DNA of 64,000 nt, taken from the NCBI GenBank assembly GCA_024291935.2, contig JAGTYA010000025.1, positions 8,949,501 through 9,013,500 on the forward strand, written 5' to 3'. The DNA comes from Okapia johnstoni. Lineage: Eukaryota > Chordata > Mammalia > Artiodactyla > Giraffidae. Numbering within the stretch: the stretch's first letter is position 1; every line of letters starts with the position of its first letter. A model generated the notes under the pieces. It did no database searches. It was not told where the DNA came from and was given only the letters and a program-made list of their open reading frames with translations. The position numbers and the translations under genes were made by a program. Of this stretch, positions 26,154 to 36,318 are shown piece after piece.

Positions 26154-27045
26154 CCCGCATGCACGAAGAGAATGAACTCTGACACAAATCCAGCCACCCA
26201 ACTGCTACATTTTTCAAAAAGAGCTTTTAAAACAGAATGGTTTTTGAAATAAGCTCAACTCTTAGCACACCTCTCTCCTCACTAGTTTCTGCACTGACTT
26301 AAGAGAGCTCCGTGAATGCGTGCGCAGAGGGCTGGCCACTGCCAAGGCTGATACATAAAAGCAGCAGCCCCTCTTCTCAGAGAGCTTTGCTTTTTTTTTT
26401 TTTATTTTCAATTTGATTTTCTCGGATTAAAATAAGTTTTCCCCCAAAGCTGCACATATGAAATGTGTTTTGCCAGCAAAACTCGGTAAAAATTGATTCC
26501 TGAGCCTTCCGGTGACTGCCTGTCACCTGCTCCTTAAATGAAGGAGTATGTGAGTTTCTTAATATCACCACTCACGGTAACATCCTCATGCTGGTCACAC
26601 TTACCCAACTATTTTCTGGGAGCTTTCCCCAGTTTAACATTAATGTTTGTACAAAAGCACTGATTCCACAGACCAGTAAGGTTTTCTCATTTTGGTCAAG
26701 AGCGGCTACATGAATTGCTAATTAAACATGGGCACTTTTTACCCACTATTCTCTCCCTGCACACACTCTGGAAACCCGAAGTGAGAAGCAGACTACAACT
26801 TCCTCCAGATTCACAGATGACAGCTCCCCTTTTGGGGGGAACAAAATCTGGGGTTCCCAGTGCAGTCAGCCTTCAATCTTTGTGTGTCTAAGGAAAGAAC
26901 AAAAGGCAGCGCTTCCTCCCCCAGCCCCTCCTCAGGCTCAGGGAAGGCAGGCTTGACAGAAGAACCGTGCTGGAGAACAGGGAGCCCACGCCGGGGCCGC
27001 TGCAAGCTCCCCTCCACACGCACACCAGCTGCCCCAGCTACCCAC

Positions 27046-27084
27046 CTTGGATAGCTGCCTCCTGAGGCTGAAGCGCTGAACCAT
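27046..27084 (-). CDS. TMCC1: TMCC1 alternative first coding exon (short isoform N-terminus)
   Basis: Thirteen codons on the minus strand read MVQRFSLRRQLSK and run into a donor, aag|gtggg, with GT at 27044-27045. Seen directly: the start is in an ideal context (gaccATGg), and an in-frame TGA lies seven codons upstream at 27103-27105, so translation cannot begin further up. The exon ends on a complete codon, the same phase as the long-isoform exon at 52631, so both can join the same next exon. From memory, TMCC1 has isoforms with a short basic N-terminus of this kind in place of the long N-terminal region; I could not verify this. The protein would keep the downstream coiled coils and two C-terminal membrane segments of this ER protein but lack the 191-residue leader. 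The CpG island behind it suggests broad, housekeeping-type expression. Confidence 0.78.
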
Positions 27085-27714
27085 GGTCACCCTGAGCACT
27101 CTTCACACAAAGCGATCCACCAAGGGAAGGGCTTTTTCCGAGGCCGCTTCTTGCAAAAGTCGGTGGCAAAACATCTTGCAGGCTAGCACGGGAGCCGGAG
27201 GAACGCGCCCGGGAGCCTCAGCAAACTTGGAAGCCCTTCATTGTTCTAGGGGAGACAGGGCAGAGCCCACGTCGGAGGGGGAGGGCGGGATCCCGGCTCT
27301 GCGAACGCGAGCACTTCCTGTGAGTCAGCCCAGAGGGGGTCCGGGCAGAAGGACCACCCCTTCCCTTCCCACCAGCTCGCCGGCCGGCGGCCAGGGGAGC
27401 CCCCCACCGCGGCGCCACCTGAGAACCGGGGACAACCTGGCTCTCGAGCGGGAGGGGAGCGGCGCGCTGGGGTCGGCAGCACCGGTCTGCCTGCAGGAGC
27501 TGGGATCGCCGCGCCGGCTCCTCCCCCGGGGCCTCCCGGGGGCGGGGGTCCGCGGCCCCGACAGCACCCCCTGCTCAGGCTCCACCGCGGGTCGGCTGCG
27601 GGCTGAAACCCTGGGAAACAAACCCCGCTCGGAGGAGAGGAGGAGTCTCCTCCCCGGCGGCTCGGCAGGCAGCCGTCCGGCTTTGTCTAAGCGATGGGCC
27701 AAGCCTTTCCTCTT

Positions 27715-27721
27715 ACTCACG
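27715..27721 (-). other. Strong donor-like site inside the CpG island
   Basis: On the minus strand, gtgagtaag starts at 27720, an excellent match to U1 beyond the exon edge, although the preceding exon bases are cccc rather than the usual cag. It could end a noncoding TMCC1 first exon starting further up the island. No transcript evidence is available, so this is only a candidate. Confidence 0.3.
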
Positions 27722-27760
27722 GGGAGGGGCCCAGGGCAGGAATGTCAGGTGCGGGGCGAC

Positions 27761-28194
27761 TTCACGAAGTTAAAACATCCCTAAGCCTGTCTCCTGGGAT
27801 GCTAGCCCTCTCTCATTAGAACAAAGTAGTAACTTTAATAACACGTCTACATATACAAAAGGAACAGCTCGGGGTGAATTAATGAAGGTAGAAAGGTATG
27901 AAAAAATGGCAATGGTGAGGGAAGGGCCAAAGATTAAAAAAATACATATATATTTTGCTGTCATTTATTGGTCTCTTCCTATCTATTGGATTCTGCTTCT
28001 AGACGGCCGATGGGAAGGATACAGCGTCATTTTAATGACACTTTCCACACCATATGCTCCTCTGCAAATTTTTCATTACTTCTGAATGAATTTCATAATT
28101 GACCAAGGCAGAATTTGGGGGCATATACTAATTTTTCCCTGAGCCTGTGACTGTCAATTCCCTGTCACACATGACCACCTGTCAGGCTACATAA
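27761..28194. other. AT-rich flank of the CpG island
   Basis: Base composition changes sharply back to AT-rich at about 27.77 kb. No repeat or coding signal recognised. Confidence 0.5.
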
Positions 28195-28305
28195 AGCCTT
28201 TGTGTAATGAACCTACTATGTGTGGCTGTGGTGTTGAGCATGTCACATCTATCATCCCACTGACTTCTCAAACAACTCTGTGAAATAGGTACTAAAATCC
28301 AACTA
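28195..28305 (-). repeat. MIR SINE fragment
   Basis: The block 'gaacctactatgtgtggctg' followed by 'catcccactgacttctcaaacaactctgtgaaataggtacta' matches the 5' side of the reverse MIR consensus. Confidence 0.55.
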
Positions 28306-28964
28306 TGATAAGTAAAGCAGGGATATTCTCTCTAAAAATCTCAATATTATTATGAGTAAACTATATAGTGTTTCTAAATTTCTTCTTCAAATGAGAAAAA
28401 TGAAAAACGAGTCTGAAAAGATCTTCATGCAATGGATATTCTCAACTGTGCCTGTATCACACACCACTGTTTCTACTTATCAGCAAATATGATGAACAGT
28501 TTTTAAAAATTCATCTAAAATATGACACACACATTTCAGAGTACCTTAGGAAGAGCAGAAAAGACATACCAAATCAAAAAAATATCAGGCTGCCAAGACT
28601 CCAACAAATTTCTCTAACCAAAACGCATACATAAAAAGTTTATTCTACAAACTCTGAATAGAAAAGGATTGCACATATTTAACTAAACTTTTGGTGAAAC
28701 TCCAAAGCTTAAAAAAAACTATTAGATCAACAGCTCTGATTGAAAGTTAAGCTTTCTTCGTATCTAGCTTCAGAGTATGCAATGCAACCTAATATTTAAA
28801 CTAACTGATTGAAATTTAATTCCAAATAGAAAGTAGGCGGACAAAGAACTTGAGTTCTGTGTGTTTGATTTTTAAAAGGTAAGGGTACCATTACCTCCAC
28901 TTTTCTCCTACAAAGAGAGAAACCAAGTATTCAGCAAACTTCTCCAGGGAAAGCAGAATTAATC

Positions 28965-29040
28965 CCAAACAGGGATTGAACCCACACTCCTGGAAGTGAA
29001 AGCACGGACTTCTAACCACTGGACTGTCAGGGAATTCCCA
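28965..29040 (-). repeat. CHR-type tRNA-derived SINE fragment
   Basis: In reverse complement: gggaattccctgacagtcc, agtggttagaagtccgtgc and a box-B-like gggttcaatccc. This is the typical head of the ruminant/cetacean CHR family. The 3' half is missing or decayed. Confidence 0.8.
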
Positions 29041-29259
29041 AGATACAGTATCTTTAAACATGATGTGTTTCTGATACAAGCAACTAGAATCCCAGATCAC
29101 TGCTCTAAGATTCTTGCTAACCCCACCTCCACAAAAAACAAAAAGAGTAAACAGGAAAAAGAATTAGAAAAAAATGTCAAAAGTCTACAGACTTAAGTAG
29201 ACATTAAATATCAACCATAACTGAACAAGATACACATCCTCAAAGTGCCAGACACACAT

Positions 29260-29475
29260 GTGCTAAGCCGCTTCAGTTGTGTCCAACTCTTTGCAACCCT
29301 ATGGACTGTAGCCTGCCAGGGCTCTCTGTCCATGGGATTCTCCAGGCAAGAATACTGGAGTGGGTTGCTGTGCCCTCCTCCAGGGGATCTTCCTGACCCA
29401 GGGATTGAACCTGCATCTCTTATGTCTTCTGCACTGGCAGGTAGGTTCTTTACCACTAGGGCCACCTGGGAAGTC
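29260..29475 (-). repeat. Bov-tA SINE
   Basis: Complete minus-strand copy from 'tgtgctaagccgcttcagttg' to 'ggttctttaccactagggccacctgggaag'. A small insertion (ttatgtcttctgc) sits near the tRNA-like head. No secure duplication. Confidence 0.95.
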
Positions 29476-29699
29476 TGTAAGACTTAAAAAGGATGATGTC
29501 TCCATTCTAGGAGGAACCTGCTTATTTTTTACCTATTAAAATAAAGATAACTCTCTAATTGTTTAAAAATGCAATAAAGCCTGTTAAATATAATTTGAAT
29601 GCATGACTGCAATTCATTCCTTGATAAAATGATTAAAAAAACCTGAAAAGATCCTCAATAAATTGAGCTGTTAGGGGAAAGATTAGAATCTCTAAATTT

Positions 29700-29830
29700 G
29701 ATGTATTTTGAGGAGTCTCACAGCTTTGCGGGTAAAAGTAGTAGACCAAGATCAAAAGCATTAGAACTGGGACTAGAACCCCAAATACCCAGATTTCACA
29801 ACACCACTCTTCCCATTACATCATGCTTCC
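29700..29830 (-). repeat. MIR SINE fragment
   Basis: Reverse MIR 3' portion: 'ttagaactgggactagaacccc' followed by 'caccactcttcccattacatcatgcttcc'. Confidence 0.55.
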
Positions 29831-30219
29831 TCCTATTTTTAGTAATTTAGAATGCACTTTACAAAGAACACCAGAGAAGATACGTAGTAAACTTTTGTTG
29901 CAAACTGTATAATCACTCCATTTTAAAATTTGAACCTTCATACTTTGCTATGAGGGAGTCTCCTTACAGCCTGGAGTAAGCACCTGAAGTAATATGCTTA
30001 TAGTTCCTCCCCTTATCTTGCTGGCCTCCAGTCCTGTAACAGAGTTCTATTAAATAATTCTTACTGTTCAAACATTATTGTGGGTTTTAACCAGCTTCCT
30101 GTGATAACCCAGTAGAAGTAATTGCACAGTGCCAGCTCCCAGTCAATCCATAAAACTGTAAGACAGGCTTTCATTATGTAGCACCACGTCACTGCAGAAA
30201 GCCCCTCTCATTCAGGCCA

Positions 30220-30505
30220 AACAAGCATTCATGACACCAGACACTCAGTACAGAAGGAAACATTCCCTTTACTTAGGGAGGTTCACAATCCAGTGAGGAA
30301 ACAGAAAACTTATACAACTGTCATTAATGTGGCAGGTGCTATAATATAGGGACAGTGGTGGCACACAGGTGGGAGATGAACTTTCCGGGGGACAGAGAAA
30401 CTCAGAAAGTAGGAGTCTTTCAGGGTGGAGAGAAATTCTGCAAGTGGACAAGAAAGAGAAAGGGCATTCCAGGCAGTAGAAAAAACACAAGTTAAAAACA
30501 CAGAC
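30220..30505 (-). repeat. L2 LINE 3' region
   Basis: Reverse-complement L2 blocks: 'cagacactcagtacagaagg', 'gaggttcacaatccagtgagg', 'gcaggtgctataatatagg' and 'gggcattccaggcagtagaaa'. Order matches the consensus. Confidence 0.6.
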
Positions 30506-31479
30506 GGCCAAATCAAGCGGTAAGTAAAATTCAGTTTTTCCAAACTAACAAGGCACCGTGTTGTAAGTAATATTTTCCACAATATTTTTTCTTTGTGGAA
30601 TGGAATGGGGATTATAACAAAATTCATGTATTCTTTCTTTTCAAATTGCACATGTTTGTTAACTATTTTGCTATAAACTGCCCAAATGGGAATAGGCCAT
30701 CATTAACAAATAATAATCTGACAGGGTCTCTCTTTATACAAGTTATGATTGTTTTAGTTATTGTCTGCCTTTAAAGCAAGGAGAGAGAAAAATCTATTCA
30801 CAGAAAGTTTAGTAAATAACATCTTCAGTTGCTGGATTTCCTATGGCAGTTCAGGCCCCTTGAATCATATTTCTGTCTTGCAGAAAGAAATTTCTTTTGG
30901 GAATCCCAAAATAGGTAACAATACAAAAACCATATTTTATCTACCTAAGACCTGATTAAGTACCTTATGGAGTTATTTGCACAGGTTCCAGCCACTGTCA
31001 GTGCAAATAATCCTGAAAGTAGTATACTTTATTCAGTAGTAAGATGTTAACAGATATTGATGACAAAAATAATTTTGAACATCTAATCGTATTTAATACC
31101 ATAACTAACTCATTGCGACGGCTGATTTAAAGAGCAGTCAACCATGCCAAATTAACATATTTATTTTCATGAACTGGACATGGCTCTTTTAAATATGCTA
31201 AACTAAGGTTGCCTCCTTTTACATCAGCAATGTTTGAGGATCTGTGATTATTTTTCCCTGTAAAGCCCATGCCGTGTATCACCTGCAGTGAACACATGCA
31301 AGGGGGAGGGGGAAAAGTAGCGGGAGAAGAGAGGGGGCAGAAGACTGTAGTGCACCTGCTAAGTACCAAACAACAACGTGATTGCTGTTTGCTGCGCTGC
31401 TAAGAACACCCAGCAAGATTATGTATCTGAAATATTTAAACGCTATAAAATCACATTCTTAGAATGGTTTACAAGGTGT

Positions 31480-31750
31480 GTCCTGTGCTGGTCCCTGCTT
31501 TCTCTCTCCAGACATCTCACATTACTTTCACCTTAGCTCCCAAGCTCTGTTTATACTTCTGTTCCTTCAGGAAAGCCTTCTCTGTCAACCCTCCATGACC
31601 CGTTTCTCCACCCTGCTGTTTCTTCCTCATACACTGTCATTTTTTTGTCAGCATCCCCTTCATCAAAGCATAAGCATCTTAGGGCAAGAGACTCTGGCAC
31701 CTGCTAGGCCAAATATTTATCAAATATCAATGTTTACTGAATGAATGACT
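31480..31750 (+). repeat. L2 LINE 3' end
   Basis: Sense L2: 'gttccttcaggaaagccttctctgtcaaccc', 'aagcataagcatcttagggcaagagac' and the terminal 'caatgtttactgaatgaatga'. Confidence 0.65.
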
Positions 31751-31979
31751 TAAAAATATAAGGCAATGCTCAATGGCTCTATAAAACTTCAAAAGTTTCT
31801 AAGACATTCTAGACTTCCTTCTTTCTTCCTCAACCATCTCCCTTACTCTTAAACTCCCTGATTTTTCCACCTAATTCTTGTTCTATTTCAGTTTGTGACT
31901 ATTAATTTTATTATTTGTCAATTACTTATCTCCCACTTATGACTCTCTATAATTTAACATTTTCCAATAAAATGCTTCT

Positions 31980-32264
31980 TGTAAAAATTCAGAAAATACG
32001 GTAAAATATAAAGAAAATTTGTGAATAATATCACCACACAGAGGCAACCACTAATAGTGTTTGATAAATTTTCATCTGGGTTTTTTAATTCTGCAAATGA
32101 TTTATAAATGCTTAACTGCTGTAACCACTCATCAATTTATCCTTTTTTTACTATGAATTTATATACTATGTACTTATAAAAGTACACAGGATTATCTGCA
32201 TGCTAGCTTGCTTTGTTTTTAACCCAAATAATATCATACCATACATATTATTTGAAACTTCCTT
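31980..32264 (-). repeat. Old L1 3' region, first part
   Basis: Resembles the reverse complement of an old L1: 'aaaaattcagaaaatacgg', 'aataatatcaccacacagaggcaaccacta' and 'aataatatcataccatacatatt'. It is interrupted at 32265 by an LTR and appears to resume at about 32595. Confidence 0.5.
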
Positions 32265-32594
32265 TGCTGTGGTCTGAATGTTGATGTCCCCCTCAAATTC
32301 TTATGTTGAAATCCTAAAACCAAGTGTGATCATATTAGGAAGCAGGGCATTTGAGATACGCTACAGTCAGCAGGTGGGACCAGTGCTCTTGTAAGAGAGA
32401 CCCCAGACTCTCTTGTCCTTTCCAACATGTGAGGATACAACGAGAAGTCTGAGGCCTAGAAGAGGGTCCTCACCCAGCCACACAGGCCCCTTATCTTGAA
32501 TGTCTAGCATCTGAACCGTGCGAAATAAACCCTGGTGTCTGTAAACTCCTCAGTCAGTGGTACGTGGTTATAGCAAACCAAATACGCTAAGCTA
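32265..32594 (+). repeat. Solitary LTR, MaLR-like, inserted in L1
   Basis: Begins with tgctgtggtctgaatgttgatgtccccc and continues with 'cttatgttgaaatcctaa', 'gagaccccagactctcttg', 'acatgtgaggatacaacgag' and 'gaaataaaccctggtgtctg', in the order of a mammalian ERVL-MaLR-type LTR. It starts with TG, but the 3' terminal CA has decayed. No internal retroviral genes are attached, so this is a solo LTR. Subfamily uncertain. Confidence 0.65.
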
Positions 32595-32760
32595 CCTGTT
32601 TTTAAAAATTCAATTTACTTAAAAAATTCTGACAGCACATATGGATTTCCGCTATTTAATTCCTAGACAGTATTCCACAGTATAGATGGAAGAATTTATT
32701 TATGCATTTTCTTGATGACCATTTAGATTATTTCTACATTTCTGCTAGTAGAAATGTATG
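32595..32760 (-). repeat. Old L1 3' region, second part
   Basis: 'gacagtattccacagtatagatgg', 'gatgaccatttagattatttctac' and 'gctagtagaaatgtatgagcc' continue the reverse-complement L1 text broken at 32264. Confidence 0.5.
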
Positions 32761-33076
32761 AGCCTACTCAGGCCTGCTGTTGGATGTGTGATTTCTGTTT
32801 CCCCCTCCAGGTGAGATATTAAGATAAGATCCTAGCTACTGAAGGTCCGTCCCAAACTCAGTTTTTTGGAAGCCACTCTGTTCGCTTAAGTTCACTGTCT
32901 TTTCTGCTTCTGCATAGCTCATAGTGATGGTTCTTGTGCTTTTATATTTTGTGTGTTGATGCTGTATTGTTATACAGTTTTTTATACAATGAAGGTAGCC
33001 TTTTATCAAATTAAAAATAAGGACCTTGGAGGATTACATCTCATCCTTTCTGTATTCCAATTGCATAGTACCCTAT

Positions 33077-33087
33077 ACATAGTAGAC
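33077..33087 (+). repeat. Target-site duplication, left copy (BovB)
   Basis: acatagtagac, identical to 34384-34394 at the other end. Nineteen bases separate it from the recognisable BovB start. Those bases include a near-repeat, gcatagtagtc, so the exact left junction is ambiguous. Confidence 0.7.
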
Positions 33088-33106
33088 TGTATTATGCATA
33101 GTAGTC

Positions 33107-33674
33107 TTTGACTGTGTGGATCACAATAAACCGTGGAAAATTCTTAAAGAGATGGGAATACCAGACCACCTGACCTGTCTCCTGAGAAACCTGTATGCAG
33201 GTCAAGAAGCAACAGCTAGAACTGGACATGGAACAACAACAGACTGGTTCCAAATCAGAAAAGGAGTAAGTCCAGGCTGTATACTGTCACCGTGCTTATT
33301 TCACTTATATGCAGAGTACATCATGAGAAACGCTGGGCTGGATGAAGCACAAGTGGGAATCAAGACTGCCAGGAGAAATATCAATAACCTCAGATATGCA
33401 GATGACACCACACTTATGGCAGAAAGCGAAGAAGAACTAAAGAGCCTTTTGATGAAAGTGAGAGAAGAGAGTGAAAAAGTTGGCTTAAAACTCAACATTC
33501 AGAAAACTAAGATCATTGCATCTGATCCCATAACTTCATGGAAAATAGATGGGGAAACAGTGGAAACAGTGGCAGACTTAATTTTTGGGGGATCCAAAAT
33601 CATTGCAGATAGTGACTGCAGCCATGACATTGAAAGACGCTTGCTCCTTGGAAGAAAACCTATGACCTACCTAG
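33107..33674 (+). repeat. BovB LINE, reverse-transcriptase part (5'-truncated)
   Basis: The plus-strand frame encodes an RTE-type reverse-transcriptase segment beginning exactly at the catalytic motif-A region (FDCVDHN) and including the YADD motif of the polymerase active site. It then continues into the thumb-like region until a nested SINE at 33675. The N-terminal endonuclease and the first RT blocks are missing, so the copy was 5'-truncated at insertion. A transposable-element relic, not a host gene. Confidence 0.96.
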
Positions 33675-33873
33675 TGTATGAAGTCGCTCACTCGTGTCCG
33701 ACTCTTTGCAACCCCACGGAATGTAGCCTACCAGGTTCCTCTGTCCATGGGATTCTCCAGGCAAGAATACTGGAGTGGGTTGCCATTTCCTTCTCCAGGG
33801 GATCTTCCCAACCCAGGGATCGAACCCAGGTCTCCCACATTGCAGGAAAACGCTTTACCCTCTGAGCCACCAG
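33675..33873 (-). repeat. Bov-tA SINE nested in BovB
   Basis: Complete minus-strand SINE splitting the BovB reading frame. The target sequence is duplicated as gacctacctag (33664-33674) and gaccaacctag (33874-33884), with one mismatch. In intact BovB this sequence occurs once and encodes part of a T-N-L-like segment. Confidence 0.97.
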
Positions 33874-33884
33874 GACCAACCTAG

Positions 33885-34383
33885 ACAGCATATTAAAAAG
33901 CAGAGACGTTACTTTGCCAACAAAGGTCCGTCTAGTCAAAGCTATGGTTTTTCCAGTAGTCAAGTATGGATGTGAGAGTTGGACTATAAAGAAAGCTGAG
34001 CACCAAAGAATTGATGCTTTTGAATTGTGGTGTTGGAAAAAACTCTTGAGGGTTCCTTGAACAGCAAGGAGATCCAACGACTCCATCTTAAAGGAAATCA
34101 GTCGTGAATATTCATTGGAAGGACTGATGCTGAAGCTGAAACTCCAATACTTTGGCCACATGATGGGAAGAACTGACTCATTTGAAAAGACCCTGACGCT
34201 GGGAAAGACTGAAGGCGGGAGGAGAGGGAGATGACAGAGGATGAGATGGTTGGATGGCATCACTGACTCAATGGACATGAATTTCAGTAAAGTCCCGGAA
34301 TTGCTGGTGGACAGGGAGGCCTGGCATGCTGCAGTCCATGGAGTCGTAGAGTCAGACACAACTGAGCGACTGAACTGAACTGA
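33885..34383 (+). repeat. BovB LINE, C-terminal part and 3' tail
   Basis: Continues the same element after the nested SINE: the frame containing VVKYGCESW and IDAFELWCW, then ggactgatgctgaagctg and the terminal repeated gaactgaactgaac. A former tryptophan codon after LLRVP is now TGA (34058-34060), so the copy is dead. The right duplication is at 34384-34394. Confidence 0.96.
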
Positions 34384-34503
34384 ACATAGTAGACATTCAA
34401 TAAATATTTGTCAAATGCCCTGAAGACTTTAAAACAATACATGGTCTTATCTGATAGGATTATTTTCTTTCTTTATTCCAAAATAAAACATTACATAGGC
34501 TAA

Positions 34504-34560
34504 TACTGCTTTAGATTTCATCTTCTCCATTTGTACTGCTTTAGATTTCATCTTCTCCAT
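34504..34560. repeat. 30-bp tandem duplication
   Basis: tactgctttagatttcatc and the following bases to ctccat occur at 34504 and again at 34534 with a 30-base period and no mismatch over the shared 27 bases, which implies a recent local event. Confidence 0.92.
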
Positions 34561-34689
34561 GAACCTCACAAAGGACACACCACCTAACTCAAGTCCAAAA
34601 TATTCCATCTCTGGTTCCCTTTTTCCCACCTGTCTTATAAAGAGAAACACTATCTGGCAGTATTCATACTTCACAAAGTGATACTAGGG

Positions 34690-36310
34690 AGAGCGACGTC
34701 AACAAAATGGCAGACTAGGAAATACTGGCCCTCCTTCCCTCACAGAGACATTGAGTTAACAACAATAGACAGACAAGAAGTTACAGCACCTGGGCCACTG
34801 TAAATCCAACACAAGATTTCAGTGAAAGGGATAGGAGAACGGTGGTGTTTGGCATTCTGCACTTGCGCCACTTTCCCTGAAGAGCACAGTGTGGAGCAAC
34901 CAGGAAGAAAACTGTCATGCCTGGACTCTTCCCTCGGAAACACAAACAAAACAGACCACAAGTCCAATTCTTGCCTGTCTGGGAACCGTCTAAGGGACTG
35001 GCTTCTATCTTGGATAATGCTGCACTCTAAGAGAACTAGGAACCAGAATTGCAAGACACTGTAAGCAAGATGCAAGAAGCCCCTTGGAGCTGCACTTCTG
35101 CAGGCAAACCCCAGGGGGAGTTGAGATTAGACAAAGGCTTGAGAGGCTGGGATAGGTGATTTTTTTCAAATTTTTTCAAGTGCCTCAGCAAAAAACGACA
35201 AAGCACATAAAGAAACAAGGAGGCAGGGCCCAATTAAAGGAACAAAATTAAACTCCAGAAACAGACTCTAAAGAAACAGATCTATGAGTTGCCTGACAAA
35301 AAATTTTAAATAACTGTTGTAACAGTCATTTCAATATGTGGTATTGGAAAAACTGGACAGTCACATGCAAAAGAATAAAATAAGACCACTAAGCCAAAAT
35401 GGATTAATGACTTGAGTGTAAGGCCTGAAACACCTAGAAGAAAACCTAAGCAGTAAGCTCCTTGACATCAGTCTTGGTGATGACTTCTTGGATTTGATGC
35501 CAAGAGCAAAGGCACCAAAATTAAAAATAAGCAAATGAGAATACATCAGACTAATAAGCTTCTGCAAAGCAAAGGAAGCCATCAACAAAATGAAAAGGCA
35601 GCCTAGCGAATGGGAAAAATATCTGCAAGTCATACACCAGAAGAGGGGGTAATACCCAAAAAATATAAAGAGCACATGCACCTTAACAACAAAAAGTCAA
35701 GCTTATGATTTTAGAAAATGGGCAGAGGATGTGAACTGATATTTCTCCAAAGATGACAAAAGACAGCCAACAAGCTTATGAGAAGATGCTCATCATTACT
35801 AGTCATCAGGGAAATGCAATCAAAACCATAATGAGATACTGCCTCATACCTGAAAAGATGGCTACTATCAAAACAAAACCAAACCCAGAAAACAAGTGTT
35901 CAATTCACAACAGCTAAGAGGTAAAAGCAAACCAAAGATCTAACAGATAAATGAATCAACAAAATGTGGTCTATACACACAAGGGAATATTATTCAGTCT
36001 TAAAAAAGAAGGAAATCCTGTCACATGCTGCAAGATGGATGAACCTTGAGGACATTATGCTTAGTGAAATAAGCCAGTGAGAAAAAGACAAACACTGTAT
36101 GATTCCACTTGTATGAGATATCTAGGGTAGTCAGATTCAAACGGAAGGTAGAATGGTAGTTACCAGTGGCTCAAGGGAGGGAAGAAAGGAAGAGTTTTTA
36201 AAATGGGTATAAAGTTTCTGATTTGCAAGATGAAATGGTTTGGAGATCTATTTCACAACAAAGTGAATATAATTACCACTACTAACTTGTGCATTTAAAC
36301 AGTAAATTTT
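34690..36310 (+). repeat. L1 LINE with large internal deletion
   Basis: The first about 640 bases read like an old L1 5' region ('caaaatggcagactaggaaat', 'aacaacaatagacagacaag', 'gtaaatccaacacaag'). From about 35350 the text matches the ORF2 C-terminus/3' end ('taaggcctgaaacacctagaag', 'gcttctgcaaagcaaaggaa', 'agggaaatgcaatcaaaacc', 'ggaatattattcagtct', 'gaataagccagtgag'-type text, 'gtatgattccacttgtatgag'). Several kilobases of ORF1 and ORF2 between them are absent. Confidence 0.75.
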
Positions 36311-36318
36311 TCTAAAAT

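Larger units (their letters stand above)
1..27045 (-). other. TMCC1: TMCC1 intron downstream of the short first exon (partial)
   Basis: This is intronic by inference, because a donor at 27044-27045 on the minus strand opens it and no acceptor-plus-coding exon is visible down to position 1. The expected next TMCC1 exon, which begins with the conserved segment after the N-terminus and encodes the coiled coils, would give a long open frame. None is present on the minus strand here. The interval holds MIR, L2, L1, Bov-tA and BovB remnants listed separately. Confidence 0.8.
26980..27760. promoter_or_regulatory. TMCC1: CpG island / internal promoter of TMCC1
   Basis: By eye this is the only strongly GC-rich, CpG-dense stretch in the window, which is otherwise AT-rich and CpG-poor. 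It contains GC-box-like runs (for example gagggcggg near 27283-27291 and gggggcggggg-type text near 27538-27548) and no obvious TATA box, as expected for a dispersed-start housekeeping promoter. The short TMCC1 first coding exon lies at its low-coordinate edge and reads away from it on the minus strand, so the start sites are inferred to be at about 27.1-27.75 kb. Unmethylated CpG islands often fire in both directions, so a plus-strand transcript is possible but unsupported. Confidence 0.8.

Noticed and set aside
26980..27760. A head-to-head antisense gene such as a TMCC1 antisense RNA
   Set aside because: No exon, splice pair or polyadenylation signal on the + strand could be tied to the island; only strand-specific RNA data would show it.
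27083..27784. A 233-codon + strand open frame through the CpG island
   Set aside because: Composition is R/G/P/S-rich with no domain. Stop codons are rare in GC-rich DNA, and the minus strand carries a better-supported exon at the same spot.
33116..33865. A 249-codon + strand frame resembling a reverse-transcriptase gene
   Set aside because: It is a BovB remnant whose last part runs into an antisense Bov-tA SINE. It lacks its N-terminal half and the 3' part has a stop codon.
34003..34359. Minus-strand frames with SINE/BovB-like peptide text (for example VAHSCPTLCNP-type)
   Set aside because: Peptides such as these recur wherever Bov-tA or BovB tails are read in frame; they are translations of repeats.
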